64,000 nt of DNA, taken from positions 532,811,755 through 532,875,754 of the forward strand of contig OX422215.1 in the NCBI GenBank assembly GCA_949130495.1, written 5' to 3'. Positions 12,576 through 25,700 of the stretch are shown here, piece after piece. The position numbers and the translations under genes are program-made. Origin of the DNA: Sambucus nigra (taxonomy: Eukaryota > Streptophyta > Magnoliopsida > Dipsacales > Adoxaceae). Position 1 is the stretch's first letter. The number at the start of each line of letters is the position of its first letter. Under the pieces are notes generated by a model. That model ran no database searches. It was not told the origin of the DNA and saw only the letters and a list, made by a program, of their open reading frames with translations.

Positions 12576-13389
12576 ATTTTGGCCTAGAAATATACCCAAG
12601 ATTGGGGGGTAGGGGGTGAATTGGTATATGGGTTCAATGGTAACTTTAAAAACTTTCTTAATTTTATATAAAGATTAATTTCAATATGATAAATTAATTT
12701 GATAGTAAGAAATCATTCAACAATAATTATAAGCAAGTAATATAGAAAGAGGGATTAATAAAACTTTACAAATCAAGAACCACACTCGAGACGATACTCA
12801 AGAACTCAACTATTTCTTGTTCACTTACAGTGGAACCAAAACCTCATAAGGAACCTAACTTGCAAAACGCAACCAACAAGATGCTAAACTCATCCTTTCC
12901 CAAGCAGAACCTACGTAATAGTCCAAGGACTTTACTTGCCTTGACTACCTGCAATAATGGCAGTATCGGTCGAGAAGATATAATGAAGTTAACCGTATGT
13001 CACAACAATAAGATCCATAACTGAAACTTAAAACCAAGTATCTTTTCTAAAAATAATGATGAAGTTGATTTACTTCCTCTAAAAAGTAAGTAAACAAGAG
13101 TCACATGTATATCTCTCAAATGGGTATCGCGATAAAATAGTAACCCAAGTTAGTATTGGGTTTATAACTTTACTAAAGCGAGATTGGAATATAAGCTTTT
13201 GGTTCAAATGAATTTTCCTGAAGTTAGAGCTTTAATGGAGTTTTTGGAACTAAAACTCTCAAATGGATTTTGGGATTTGAATTATCTCCCTAAAGGACTC
13301 TAGGATATTGATACAAGCTAGGAAGATGGAATTTTAGTCAAAGATATGTTATTGCATGCTTGTGTGTTTTGAAATGGAAGTGAGAGGCT

Positions 13390-13399
13390 CTATTTATAG
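13390..13399 (-). promoter_or_regulatory. TATA box of copia-X LTR
   Basis: The minus strand reads CCTATAAATAGAGCC. It lies between the word cluster and the primer site, as a copia promoter should. Confidence 0.55.
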
Positions 13400-13497
13400 G
13401 GTTAGGATGCAAAACAATGTTGGTAATTAGACTGGTAAGAGTTAGAGTATTAGGATAAAATATTTGAAAGTTTTACGAAAATCAATTTTTAAATACT

Positions 13498-13636
13498 GGC
13501 ACTTTTAGTTAACTAAAACTCTTATGTTTGCAATCTGGCCTATATTAGTGGACTGTCCCAACAAGTTTAGTTGACTAAACTTTTTAGTAGACATTTTTAG
13601 TAAAATAAAACTAATGTTTTGTCGACTAAACCACCC
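13498..13636. repeat. TTTAGT(C/T)GACTAAA word cluster in copia-X U3
   Basis: Four or five copies of a TTTAGT(T/C)GACTAAA-type palindrome or its halves lie within about 140 bp, upstream of the minus-strand TATA box. It is the same arrangement as in copia-1 and copia-2 but with a different word. Confidence 0.65.
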
Positions 13637-13673
13637 AGGTTGTAGGCTATATAGTGTATGGTTTTGGGCTAAA

Positions 13674-16644
13674 TGTGACACCCCGCCTAATTAAATTCCG
13701 GGTGATCACTCCTTTATTAAATTAAAATCAAGGTGAACAGTTGGTTCATTCTTAGCATCACTGTCGTAAAAATAACTTTTCCAATTTAAACACCCTAATT
13801 AATTAAGCTAAGTGTCAAAGCCTTTTTAGACATTACTTTCTAAATTCTATTTATAACCAAGGATTTAAAACTTTACATAATTCAATATTAAAGAATCACA
13901 CCACAATTATACTGGAACATATAATCCAAATAATTTAAACATTCAACAACTAAATCCAAACATTAAAACTTAACGTAAAACATCCAGACAGTAATAAATC
14001 CCAAAGTGACAATACTAGAAATAAATGAATCACAATGTCCAATAAAACAACTGGATAATGGAAACGGGCGACACATGCCCATCTGAATAAATATGCTAGG
14101 AGTGGAATCAAATAAATGAAGTCGTCTAAGCAAGAGGCCTGCAACTCCCACCAAAGCTGCAACGCGTTCCTTCCAAAGGATCCTAAGCAAGACGCCCCTG
14201 TGGCTGGGCACCTGTAATACATATATATACAGGAGAGAATAGAAAAAAATAGAAATGGGTCAGAGCTCGATAGTGTAAATGATTTAAAATTTGTTTAGCA
14301 AGTATTTAAAAATGTTTACAGGCCAATGCAACAACATATTAGTGCGGCACTCTCTTGAGAAATTCTCACCTCTCTTCTAATGTGCACGCCTATCGCACTA
14401 ATCTTCCCAACGGTTTATCTTATCTTAGGTTACTCGTAAGATTTAAACTGAACAATTTAATTGTTTAAGAGGATAATTTCATTTGATCACAAAGTTCTCA
14501 TTTAAACCTTATTTACTGATAAAGTTTCCCAGTGTCCCATTATACGTTTTAAAACAAGTATTTCCAAATTGAAGTCATGATTCATTTCTTACTTACCATA
14601 AGCACAGTATGAAATTCCAAATTTCAGAATTTAATATATATATTAAATACTCGTATAATATATATATTCTAACAACACCCCACATAAAAATTATGGTGCG
14701 GGCATACTCTGCTATCCAATCCCCATATCACTCGTACTAAGGGAAATACAAGTTCGGAATCACTCTTGAACTGTATTAACACATACACAAACAATATTGA
14801 GGCGAAGCATAGATTCTAAGTCTCTAAGAGGCCAGTACATACCCTCACGTCTCTTAGGACCGTCTGACCAACGATCAGATAGCCTGTACCAAGGATATCT
14901 ATCTTCTAGGGTATGAGTCAATATCCCCCATAAAGGTCCCATCGAGATAAGACTGTCCCAGCGCGGTAACCTAAGGGATAGCAAGTAGCGTGGGCATGAT
15001 TTTCACACGTATATAATATATGCATAAACACAGTCATATAAATATACTACTTTTACCATATCAAATTTAGGTTCATCTCATAACCCATAATTATAACATT
15101 TATCCTTATGTCTCATTAGTTAGTTATCACTTATAATGGTTCGTCTCTTACTTAAATTTGAGGGATTATTCCAACTCCCTACGTAACGCTCATGGACTCT
15201 ATCCTCCCAAGTGTAGAATTTCAATAGGTATTCATCTAATTCCCAACGTAACTATCTTACGCGTCTCTCCCTCTAATGCATAATTTTAACGTCCCTTATA
15301 TGTAAATATCCCAAAATGTACATCCCGTCTTACATTAAAGGTCTCATAATTATTAATAAGTCCTACTGGTCTCCTTTACCTTCCAAATTATTTTAATAAG
15401 GATGCCCAAATATTTTTACCCATTTAATTTGAATTTAACTATTTATAAAGGGGAAATGTGAGTCTGCCAGAAGGGGTCGATCGATCGATGCGTCGATCGA
15501 TCGACACTCCTGGTTCGATCGATCGATCAAACAGGTATGCGAATTCTGCAGATTAACAGTTACGGGTTTCATAATCTAACCTCAATCAAATCCAGATTTT
15601 TCACACCCAAACTCCCTAAATTTTGTACTGCAAACAGTATAAACCCATATTATACATCTTGAACGTAAAGCATGCAATTTTTCATCAATAACCATGGATT
15701 AATAGGCCAAAACTCATATAAATCTCAAGAAACCTAGAATTTCTTTAACATGGTCCTATCAGTCTTTTTCCAAAAATTTCTACTCCTAATTCATCATAAA
15801 TTCGTGGTTAAGCCTCTACATGTGAAGGGATTTCCAGATTATCATTCAAATCATTACTACATGCGATTTTCCTATCTCCAACATGGATTTTCTTCTACAA
15901 AACTCATCCTAATCACCCTAGACTAACATGAACGATGCATTAACGAAAATAAGCAAGATAAATACTTGCTTGGAAATTTCAGAATTCTGATTTGTGGACG
16001 ATTTTGGTGTGGTTGCATTCCCCGTCGCGCGATCTACGCGTTGGTGGTGGCGGTGGTGCAATCGGGTGACTTTTTGACGTTGGATTGCTTGGAAAGCTTC
16101 CTCCTTCCCTCTCCTATGGCCGTTCTAAAGTTTTGAGTCTGAGAACCCTAAAGCCCTATTCTAAATGGCTGATATAGCCTAATAATTTTCGTGGGTTTAA
16201 TTACCCAAAAATGCAAAATGTCCAAAATGCCCTCCTGGGGTGCTAAATAAGCCTAAAAACGCCCCGAGACCCAAACTAAACCCCCGAGTACACTTTTCTG
16301 ACTATCTCGACCCTTTCGGACACGTTGGCGCACTCAAAATGACCATGTGGATAACTTAAAAATATTTCACTTTTATTAAGCAACATTTATTCTCGACGCG
16401 ACACAGGAGCATCCCGACTTAAATTTCCAAAATTGTCATTCTATTCACTCGTGACATTTAATAGAACCAATATTATATATTACTTTGCTCATTATTAATA
16501 TTCAACAAATTTCCCATAAATACTAACTCTCATCACGTTAATAATTATAACATAATTAATTTCCGAATTTATATTAAATAATTAACTCACATTAAATTTA
16601 ATAAATCCCCAAATTAATATAGCATAAAAATACGGGGTATTACA
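13674..16644 (-). mobile_element. Solo Ty3/gypsy LTR, family C
   Basis: A 2971-bp unit reading TGTAATACCCC ... GGGGTGTCACA on the minus strand, flanked by CTAAA at 13669-13673 and 16645-16649. Both ends and the duplication are perfect, so this is a solo LTR left by LTR-LTR recombination. Landmarks on the minus strand: GA-rich tract about 16130-16090, hairpin GCAAGT...TCTTGC (15969-15953), GATCGATC cluster (15530-15476). It shares both ends and many blocks with LTR D (36877-39781). No coding potential. Confidence 0.92.
15476..15530. repeat. GATCGATC cluster in LTR C
   Basis: Three runs of TCGATCGATCGA-type sequence lie within 55 bp, separated by short unrelated spacers. It is equivalent in position to the AATCGATT cluster of family A. 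Confidence 0.8.
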
Positions 16645-17148
16645 CTAAACTTCAGGGAAATTTTAATGAGCTTTTGGGTAGGTTTAAATGTGTAGGTTTT
16701 GAGCATATATAAGGTAAATCATGTTATTTTACTTTTGTACAATAATTCCTAAAGTACAATTATCTAAACTTTTGAGCATTCTTCTAGTTTACTTGAGTCA
16801 TGAAATGTTGACTTGTGATATGAAGCTAGCTTGAGCTTAATCTTCACAGGCTGGGAGATGTGGTAATGAGGTTTCTTGTTTGACTGATTGATGTTGAACT
16901 TCACTTGAAACTTGAGGGATGAAATTTTCTAGGGTTTGATGATGCTTTGAATCTTCATTGTATTGCTTGTGATCTTCATTGTGTTTCTCATGTATGTTTG
17001 CATAGTGGGATGGATGGTATGTTCCTTGTAACATATCTCATAATGTATTGAGTTTTGATTTTAATATCAAGCACATTAGAGAGAATATATTAAAATGGTG
17101 TGTTGTCATCTTATAACATCCTTTTTTGTTGAAATATATTTTTCTTCA

Positions 17149-18799
17149 CAATCACAATCATTATCCACAATAAAATCCAATAGTGCACAGAAACCTCCAC
17201 CACAACTTCAAAATCCTTGACCTACTAGGATGCATCAAAACCATGATGTATCATAATGTAAATTCTCAACATGAAATAATATAATTGGCATAGAGGGACA
17301 TAATAACCTGCATCTCGCTAAAAATTTAAACAATTGTAACTAACTCAAAAGTCGCTTCAACCCAACTCTAATGCTGGAAGTACACATGAGGACCTGAAAT
17401 GCTAGTTAATGAAATGGGTTGGACCTATAGTAAGACATATCACTATGCTCCCCAAGGAGATAGTGAATCAAAATTGTCTAATCCTAACGATACTCTCATA
17501 CTTCAATTTCTCTTAATAATATATTTTATACAAGTAGTATATTCTAATATATACCGTTGCATCCCCATACCCCCGATTAGCGATGCCACACAAATCTTAT
17601 CACATCGTTGTACATCGACTAGTGATTCCATGAAATCTCATCATTGCATTCAGTCCACGCATACATAGGACCACGTTTTCCAATGTGACACCGAGATACA
17701 GTGGCGTATGTAGAATTTTAAGTCTATGGGTTTGAAACCTCTAACATTAATGTGGCATTGAGGGAGGGATTCGAGCCAAAAATTTTAGGGCTATTTTTAT
17801 TGAATTACCATCATTTATTCAATGTAAACTTAATTAATCAAATAGGTATCCCTAAATTTTTATCCTACAAAATATTTTGGGCACTAAATAACAGTACTCG
17901 ATTTTTATTAACTTAGTCAACTTTAACTATAAATAACAACAACCAACTAAATTTTAATATTCAATCAAATTTAAAAATACCTAATTAATTTCAAGTCCTA
18001 AAAATGATACACAATCATGTTCTAGCCTTAAATGAGTATACCTAATCAATATTAATAGGACCCATTTAATTTTGATCCTTAAATACAATACCCAAACAAA
18101 TTCAAGTCCTAAATAACAACACAATTAATATTAGCAACACCCAATGAATTCAATGGCTAAATAAAACTACATAAATAATTCTTGAAATTAACTATCAACA
18201 TATTTAATTTCTGGAAAAAATAGCAACAATGTATGCAATTAAATACCAACACAAAATACCCAAGTAAAACTAAGTATCAACACAAAATAAAAAAATATCA
18301 ACAAAGAAATAATAATCAATCCAAAAAAATATAAACAAATAACAAAAAAGAAGCTAATCAATTTCAAGGTAAAAAACCTAACCTTTTAACTTTTAATTTA
18401 TTTTTATATACAAGATACTCGTTTTTTTTTTTATTTTAAGAAAAAGTTACACATTGCACAGTCATCAGTGGAGGTAGAAAAGAATGATGGTTCAACTATC
18501 GGGCTTCGCTAGTGTAAGTTGGAACAAAAGGTATTATAAATTGGTTATTGATGGTGACTCCCCTAGGACTGAGGAACATCGAGACTGAGTTGGGACTATT
18601 GCGTAACTTGAATTTATTTGTAACTTTGCAAGTGTTAATAAAATTGTTCCTTCTCTCTAAAAATATTAAAAAGTTAGAACCTCCCTACCCCACGTAATGG
18701 ATTTTAAAGTTATACAAAGTTCCCCCCAAAAAGTATTAGAAAGTACCTTTGAGCTTCCTTTCACTTCGAAAATAACACTAATTCCTTTATAAAGTAAGA
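17149..18799. other. Unassigned DNA between copia-X and copia-2
   Basis: This is A+T-rich sequence without a credible gene. From about 17699 it reads AGTGGCGTATGTAGAATTTT, resembling the AGTGGCGGAGC(C/T)AGAA start of a common dispersed plant repeat whose class I cannot assign here. Much of 17940-18350 is a low-complexity run rich in CAACAA, AAATA and TAAT. I see no inverted termini. Confidence 0.35.
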
Positions 18800-19105
18800 T
18801 GTAAGGATAAATTTTTGATAGAGTCAATTTGTACATAATGGCTTAATTTCGAACAAAACATTCCATGTCATAAATTAGGGTTGGTGTTTCCCTCAAAGCC
18901 AAGAATGTTTGAATGAAGACGAAGAGGCCAAGCTATCATGTTCATCATTCGGTCCATCTTCATATTTCGAGGATCTCTCAGGTATGAATGCATATATTTT
19001 GATCCTTACATCTTAATATTGGGTGTCAGGATTTTATAAAAATTCTTTTAAAATATTTTTACAAGAAAAATAAGTTTTTAGAGATGTCGTTATAAGGAAT
19101 TGGTA

Positions 19106-19268
19106 TGTCGTTCGAACGAAATACCCTATCTTGTTAAAACGGGGTTCCAACAAACTCTGAATGCGTGATTTATTGCCTTCTATCGAATCTCATTGGAAAT
19201 CTCTTTAGAAGTTGGTTCAAATGAGATGAGGTACTTCGTTCGAACGAGATGTACCTCATTCAAACAAG
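19106..19268. repeat. TTCGAACG word cluster in copia-2 U3
   Basis: Four or five copies of CGTTCGAACGA or one-base variants end about 74 bp upstream of the TATA box. The 3' LTR copy is at about 26906-27075, with better preserved ATCTCATTAGAAG and GTTCGAACGG words. Confidence 0.8.
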
Positions 19269-19341
19269 CTGGAGATTTTTTTTACAATTTTGAGATTTTC
19301 CAAACAACTATTGATCCTTATGTCATTTTTAACAAACCTTC

Positions 19342-19350
19342 TATAAATAG
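19342..19350 (+). promoter_or_regulatory. TATA box of copia-2 5' LTR
   Basis: TATAAATAG, repeated at 30532-30540 in the 3' LTR. Confidence 0.65.
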
Positions 19351-20062
19351 GGGTGTAAAGAAGCATTTTTATAAATACTTATGTTTTGAGTTCCCAGACT
19401 CTATAAAAAAGATCTGCAATTTTATCCAAACCTTAACTTTACACCCAAATAGTTTTAGATCCAATATTCATTATATAATGCTTTGAGATCCAATTTATGG
19501 TCATCCTTTTATTCTCCACATCTTTATGAGAATCATTTCGTATGATGGACTTCGTATATTTTATTTATACGGTAGACTCCGTGATGTGGTATTATGATGA
19601 AAAAGCAGTGGATTTCATGTTCCAATCCGTAGATGGCTGTTGAGTTGTTCAGTGGATACCGTGGTGGGTGTGGACTCACATATTGTGGAAGTTGCGTGGG
19701 TGAATACCTATGTTGTTGCCGTGGAAGAGAGGCGAAGATGCGTCAAAGTTTGCAAGGGCATTGAGTAGTTGTGTAATTCATCCGTCAACCTCTATAAATC
19801 CCTTATCATATTGAATTTCTGTGGCTGGGCCGACCGAGTTTTTTCCCATTTGGGTTTTTCTCACACATCGGGCATTGTGGTTGATTTACTTATTTTATTC
19901 TCTACTCAGCTAGATCCATGTTTAGGTTAAGACTAAAATTGGTAAATTAATTTACAAAACACTTGTGGTTTTCTAAGTTGGTGCTGAAAATTAAAAATTA
20001 TGAAGATAAAACTTGGTGGTGTTTTTTCTCTACAAACCCTAGGGAACTTAGCCTTTTCAAAT

Positions 20063-20074
20063 TGGTGTCAGAGA
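20063..20074 (+). other. Primer binding site of copia-2
   Basis: TGGTGTCAGAGA, two transitions away from the usual TGGTATCAGAGC complementary to initiator tRNA-Met, three bases after the LTR end. Confidence 0.75.
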
Positions 20075-20176
20075 GGGAAACACTAAGTTATAGTGTAAAT
20101 CCATCTTTTCGTGCTTTTTAGGGTTATTTAGGTCTCTCTCTCTCTCTCTCTCATTTTTGTTTGTTTGTTTCACTCG

Positions 20177-20960
20177 ATGGATCATCCAGTGATAAGTTGT
20201 CTAATGCGTTTAGAGATGACGAAGATTTTGATATTCGAGATGAGTTTAATGATATTCATAACCGTTCACAAAATTAGATCTTTTGAATTTTAAGTTTGTG
20301 AAAAGAATTAAATTTCTTGAAAGAGATTTTTTTATTTAAAGGATGAAATTGAATTTTTGCGAACATTTCAAAATTAAAGAGATATCCTTCATGATAATCT
20401 CATGGATATGAATCATGATTTTAAAATTTAGAATTTTCCAAGAAAGAGAATGAGGATTGAGTTCAGTTTTCAGAGAATGAATTAGAGGACTCTAAAATTT
20501 CTAAGGTTAATGTACACGTTGTTAAGGATAATGATAAACTGATAAAGATTTGAAGGCACTTGAGAAGACTCTTAGGGATAAGTTAACTTTCATTGAGGGG
20601 TAGAGAGATAAACTTCTTAGAATAATTGAAAATTTGAATGATCAAAATTTTTAGAATAAAGGAGTCCCTAACATTTGAATGATCAAAATTTTTTCTTGAT
20701 TCTAGTATTTTGAAGTTAGAAGATGATCAAAGAGACTTAAGTAATGTTGGTGGTGTTGGTAGTGGCTTCGATAATACAAATTATTCCGCACCTAAAGCCA
20801 AGAACAAAGTTTATTTAAGAGTGTCAACCATTTCCTAGGATATTAGAAAAGGTCAAACCAAAGTTCGTCCTCCTCGTGTTTACACATGCTCGAATTGTGG
20901 CAGGAAAGATCACCTTAGGATCTTTTGTTTTGATCCTAGCAAAGGTCCTAGGAAGTCTAG
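20177..20960 (+). pseudogene. Copia-2 truncated gag (coiled coil plus zinc knuckle)
   Basis: The region after the primer site reads, with stops, as an Asp/Glu-rich start (DGSSSDKLSNAF) followed by Lys/Glu/Leu-rich coiled-coil-like stretches. It ends in a clear retroviral zinc knuckle CSNCGRKDHLRIFC (C-x2-C-x4-H-x4-C) at about 20885-20926. This corresponds to the C-terminal half of SIRE-type gag. The UBN2-like capsid half is absent, and no protease, integrase or RT follows. The element could therefore have moved only with proteins supplied by another copia. Several stops and frameshifts show it is no longer coding. Confidence 0.7.
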
Positions 20961-22164
20961 ATGTAGTGTCACCATGGTTCACAAAGCTCGTTGCCCTAGG
21001 TATTCATCTATTTAGGTTAGGAAATCAGTTTTGGAGGTGCTTTGTTTTTATACTTGTTGATTCTCGCATGCTTACACATGATCTTATGGGTGATTTCTTG
21101 CATGTTTTTCATACACAAACTTTTGTACTTCATGGTGTATATACTTCCTTGTTGTATGATGTTTATTTTTTTATATTTTTCCTTTTTTAAGTCTTATTGA
21201 GAAAAATACAATAAGATTTTATTTGTATTTTATTTGTATTATATTGGTATCATTTTGAAAAATATTTAAAAAACCAAAAATATTTTTAAATTTATGTGTA
21301 GTTTAGTTTTACACAATTTGTATGGAATTATGGTGTGTTTGAATCAACTTCCTTCCATGTTTTTATGTGTCTAAGACGTTTGATTATGATTTTTAATGCT
21401 TAGATTGTTCTTAATCATGCTTTCATGGAGTAATTTGAAAATTACTTGCTTAATGGATTTAATTTTCATATGCCTCCTCACACACATGCACAAACTCTTT
21501 TGGATTTTATCTTCATATGTTACATAAGCTAAGTGAGATGTTCTCTTAAGAGTCCTATCATATACACATATATTTGATTGGGGGATTTGTGCATGTAAGA
21601 ACCATTGCCTGTGACTTTGATTTTTATTGAAAATATGAGTGTTCATGGGAAAAGGGCTACGATGGGAGAAATCTTCCTTGTGTGAAAGGCCACCATTGGC
21701 AAGAGCATAAAAAACTGAGAGGCAAAAAGAAAAGAAATATTTCCAAGGCCAAAATTTTATTTTATTGATTCTTCAACTAAATTAGGATCTTCAAAATGAG
21801 AGGGAAAAAAATGATATATCTATAATTTTGAGGGTGTTTGAAGTTGAAGATCAATAGTTTTTCCCAATAAATCCTAGTTATATCGTGTTTTATGCTATTG
21901 ATGTGAAAATCATCAATAGTTTCTAGGCTAATATGAATTGTGTTTATTTTTTCTTTATGAATTCACTTCATCCGTCACTATGAGGCTAAATATTATTTTA
22001 ATAAAGTTAATGCAGTCATATAGAACTCATTGGATATTATTGAGTGATTGGGTCATTTTATTTGTTTCTAGTTCACGCTCCTTCATTACATCCCACATGT
22101 TTAGACATATCGATACTATGCTAGTGTGTAACACTTATGTGTTTTGTGTCATGTTGCAGTTGTT

Positions 22165-22243
<79 letters not shown>

Positions 22244-22967
22244 TTGTGTGTCATTGGTTTATTTTGCATATTTATATATATGGTATTGTTTTGTTTTTGA
22301 GTCTTTGTGTTTGCATTTAATCCATGTTTTACACGTGCTTTCTCTTTAAATTAAATTGGTATATCTTGTTCCTTATTTACGTTGGTATATCATACTTCAT
22401 TGTGTATTCAAGTTGGAATTATTTATTTCATTAATATTAGTATTGATTGATCATTGTTTAGATTATTTGTGCTTTTGTTGCCATATTGTATTTGTTGCAT
22501 TTTACACCATTGCATGATATTACTATTTCCTCTATATTTTCTATTGATATCACATTTTCTAACATTTTGGGGAGATATGGCTTCTGGGGAAGAAATGGTT
22601 TATTATATATTATTTCCTTGTCTATTCGTGAATAGGGGGTGATAATGGTATCTTTCACTGTAGTTTTAGGAGGATATCTTTATCTTAGGGGAATACGTCT
22701 TACCTAGGTGGGGATTGTTATACATAGGGGGAATTCATAAGTTTATTCTTATGAAAAATTTATATATAATTATATTATTTTTTCATTTAAAGGTGTGTTT
22801 AAGTGTACAGGTTTGAAACATGAAAAACAATTTACAAGCAAGCAAAGCTACTCAAGGTTTATGAGTCGATCGAGTTGTACTTTTTTCTTTCAGCTTTGCG
22901 GATTGAGTCTTAGAAGAGCTTGACTGCCCATAGGATTTTTTATTTTTGGTTTCGTCCCATAAAACCG
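20961..22967 (+). mobile_element. 3' noncoding domain of copia-2
   Basis: About 2 kb from the zinc knuckle to the polypurine tract, without pol. Around 21160-21290 are A/T-rich runs like those of copia-1 at 5280-5410, and 21587-21930 aligns with copia-1 5712-6075. A long (TA)n microsatellite lies at 22166-22241. Short hydrophobic frames here are products of A/T composition. Confidence 0.7.
22166..22241. repeat. (TA)n microsatellite
   Basis: About 76 bp of uninterrupted TA repeat within the copia-2 3' domain. Translated, it gives a false Tyr-Ile repeat protein. Confidence 0.97.
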
Positions 22968-22979
22968 AAGGGGGAGATT
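22968..22979 (+). other. Polypurine tract of copia-2
   Basis: AAGGGGGAGATT lies directly before the 3' LTR start TGTCAAGACAC. Confidence 0.85.
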
Positions 22980-23818
22980 TGTCAAGACACATTTTCGATA
23001 GAGTCAATTTGTATGTATTGGCTTAATTCCGGACAAAATATTTTGTGTCATGGATTAGGGTTGGTGTTTCTGTAATACCCCGAGATTTTTGGGACAATAA
23101 TTTATTTATTTTTGGGAGAAATAAATATTAATTTAATTGGAGAATGATTAAATTGGCATTTGAGGTCAAAAATTTGAAGATGTTAGAAAGTGAGTCGAAT
23201 GACGATTCTGAGGGTGCGGATGTATTTGGAAGGGTCGAGATAGTTGAAATGACTGTACTTGGGGCTTATTTAGGTTCCGAAATATTTTTAAGTTTTTTTG
23301 GCTCGAATTGGAGTGACCGAGTCATTTAAAGTGTGTATTATCATTTAAAGCTATGTGTTTTGGGAGATAAGGCTTATTAAGCCTACGAGAGATTTAAATC
23401 TCATTAGAGAGAAGTGAAAGAAAGAGAGAAAAGAAAGAGAAGAAGAAAAGAAGAGGAGAAAGATAGAAAAGTGGGTTTTTCCGGTCAATCTGCGATTTTG
23501 AGGACGAATCAGACTCTACAATTTTGAGGCAAGTGATTAAACTTGCTAAATAATTGTTGTGTATCATTTATTTCATGATTTGTGGATATAAATTATGAAT
23601 TTTGGGATAAAATGTTAAAACCTAGATTTTGGGCAAAATCTTAGATTTGATGTGTATATATGGATTGGAGGTTATAAAATAGTTGGGATGAGTTATACAA
23701 TTAATTTTGATGTTGTATATATGTTTGGATTGATGAGGAGGGTTAGGAGATGATTAAAATGATTTTTGGGAATTTTGGGTTTTGAAGAAATCAACCCATT
23801 TCGTAGCTTGCTGGCCAA

Positions 23819-23956
23819 ACTGAATTGATTCGCCCCTTTCGAATCGAATCGGTAGGAAGAAGACTTATAGGTCCTTTTGACCGAATCGATTCGCTGGGGC
23901 CAAATTGATTCGCTAATTGGGATCGAATCGATTCGGAGGGGCCGAATCGATTCAAA
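23819..23956. repeat. AATCGATT cluster in the 3.6-kb solo LTR
   Basis: Six or so copies of CGAATCGATTCG or variants, using the same word as family A although the surrounding LTR is clearly different. Confidence 0.85.
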
Positions 23957-25239
23957 AATGAGACATTTTTTAGAGGTTTTTCTGGAGTGAGTTTCGTCCG
24001 ATTTTGTTTGAGTTTATCGATTGGGAATCTCTATATGAGTTATAAGAAGTGTGTTTTGGAGACTTTTAGGGAGTTTCCCTTATAAGAAATTATTGGAGTC
24101 ATATTGACTTAATTCGAGAGAATACCAATTAGAGAATATCGTATCGACAAAGTGGGGAAGCCCACTATCATTGAGAATTATGTGTGGAGATAATTATAGG
24201 TTTATAAGAGAGAGTTAGGATGTGCTTAGTGATAATGGAATTTAGAATTGAATCCCAAATGGGATAACTTTAAATTTCATCTAATTGATTGAACCATATT
24301 ATGGATTGAGAATAATAAATGCTGATAGATGTGCATATGGATATAGAGAATATCCTTAACGTAAATTGAATTGGGAGATGTTTTAGAAATGAGAAATGCT
24401 GATCGAGGTGAATTTGGGTATAGAGAATATCCTTAACGTAAATATAATTGAGAGACGATTCATATAAATAGAAGTGAGGTGTGAACTTCAAGTGAGAAAT
24501 AGTATAGTGTATACTAAGTGGGGAAGTTATGTGAGTTATTGACGAATAGTATATCGAGAGTAATATGTACTAAATAATGATATTATTTCACTGACGCCTA
24601 ATAGCATACTATGGGTATGTAAATAGTGTGATATATATACCTTGTGTGATGGTATACATTTGTATGATGTGATGATGTATGTATATCTTGTGTGAATGAT
24701 ATATATATATATATATATAAGTGAAGCATACCACCTCTATGCTATCATGGGAAGTTGTACGATGTGGGTGAGGCCCCTGGCTTGAGAAGCATGGTGTATA
24801 TAGTCCCCATGTCATAGCGTCCATTTATTATTGTGTGATTTTATTAGGGGTGAGACGTGGTGGGTATGTTTCGTCTCATTTTTGGGGAGGAACTATGACC
24901 GCTTCCCGTACGTTGTGATATGGTTTTTACCAAGGCGGTGTGAGATTCCGATCGTTGGCACCCAGGATGATATGTGAGTGATGCCCTGGTAGATGATAGC
25001 ATTGAGAACCTGCATACTCGAGTTATAGCTCGCTGGGATGGTTATAATTATACTTGTGTGAATAGTATATTATTTTTATATGATTATGTGATATCATATA
25101 TTTATCTCTAGAGTAAAGAGATATAAGAAGATTGATTGAATCTCATTCCGGGAGATTTTATCCGGACTAAAATGTGATGATTATATGTAAAGTGAAAATG
25201 AAGAGTAGATAATTATATGAGTATATATATAGTACTTTG

Positions 25240-25700
25240 GGTATCGAGGGCGTAATGGACCTCAACGACTAACATTGCCAAGGAGTAGTGTATCGGGGGG
25301 TTCCTTGTTTGGATTTTGCTTGCGAGACGTCCCATGCACGAAACGCAGTGCAATGTTGGGAGTGAGGAGAAGATAGTCCTTAGTGCTCCTATTTATATAT
25401 TAATATGTATCTCGACGATTGACAGTGCCAATGAGTAGTGTATCAGGAGGGTTCTTTTCTTGGATTTGGCTTGCGAGACGTCCCACTCACGAAACGCTGT
25501 TCACTGTTGAGAATTGGGAATAATTAATTTAGAATTTATCGTATACAAAAAATTTGGGTTATACGCGTCATGCATTGAGGGCATAATGAATCTTGATAAT
25601 CAATACTGCCAAGGAGTAGTGTATCGAGGGGTTCCTTGTTTGGATTTCGCTTGCGAGACGTCCCACGCACAAAACGCGGTGCAGTATTGAGAATTGGGAA
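25240..25700 (+). repeat. Three-copy imperfect tandem module in the solo LTR
   Basis: Units at about 25240-25365, 25405-25512 and 25570-25700 share the core GGAGTAGTGTATCG, GGTTCCTTGTTTGGATTT and GCTTGCGAGACGTCCCA, followed by CGAAACGC. The same core occurs on the minus strand in the family B LTRs (about 32442-32529, 41455-41540) and twice in the family B interior (about 35690-35765, 36185-36262). Confidence 0.85.

Larger units (their letters stand above)
12580..17148 (-). mobile_element. 5' LTR of copia-X, split by solo LTR C
   Basis: The LTR is 12580-13673 plus 16650-17148, about 1.6 kb once the insertion and one duplication copy are removed. On the minus strand it starts TGTGAAGAAA (17148) and ends near GGCCA (12580), beside the primer-site remnant. 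It has a minus-strand TATA box (CCTATAAATAG, about 13389-13399) and, 100-240 bp upstream of that, a cluster of TTTAGTCGACTAAA-like words (13498-13636). Confidence 0.7.
18800..20059 (+). mobile_element. 5' LTR of copia-2
   Basis: It runs from TGTAAGGATAAATTTTTGAT to CCTTTTCA, 1260 bp, followed after three bases by the primer binding site. The 3' LTR matches it piecewise at 22980-23070, 26658-27093 and 30479-31233. U3 holds a TTCGAACG cluster (19106-19268) and a TATA box at 19342. The host duplication is imperfect: TAAGA before, TAAAA after the 3' LTR. Confidence 0.85.

Noticed and set aside
12830..13024. 64-codon plus-strand frame
   Set aside because: It lies inside the copia-X 5' LTR, antisense to the element, with no recognisable motif.
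21938..22349. Frames with long Tyr-Ile repeats
   Set aside because: They are translations of the (TA)n microsatellite at 22166-22241.
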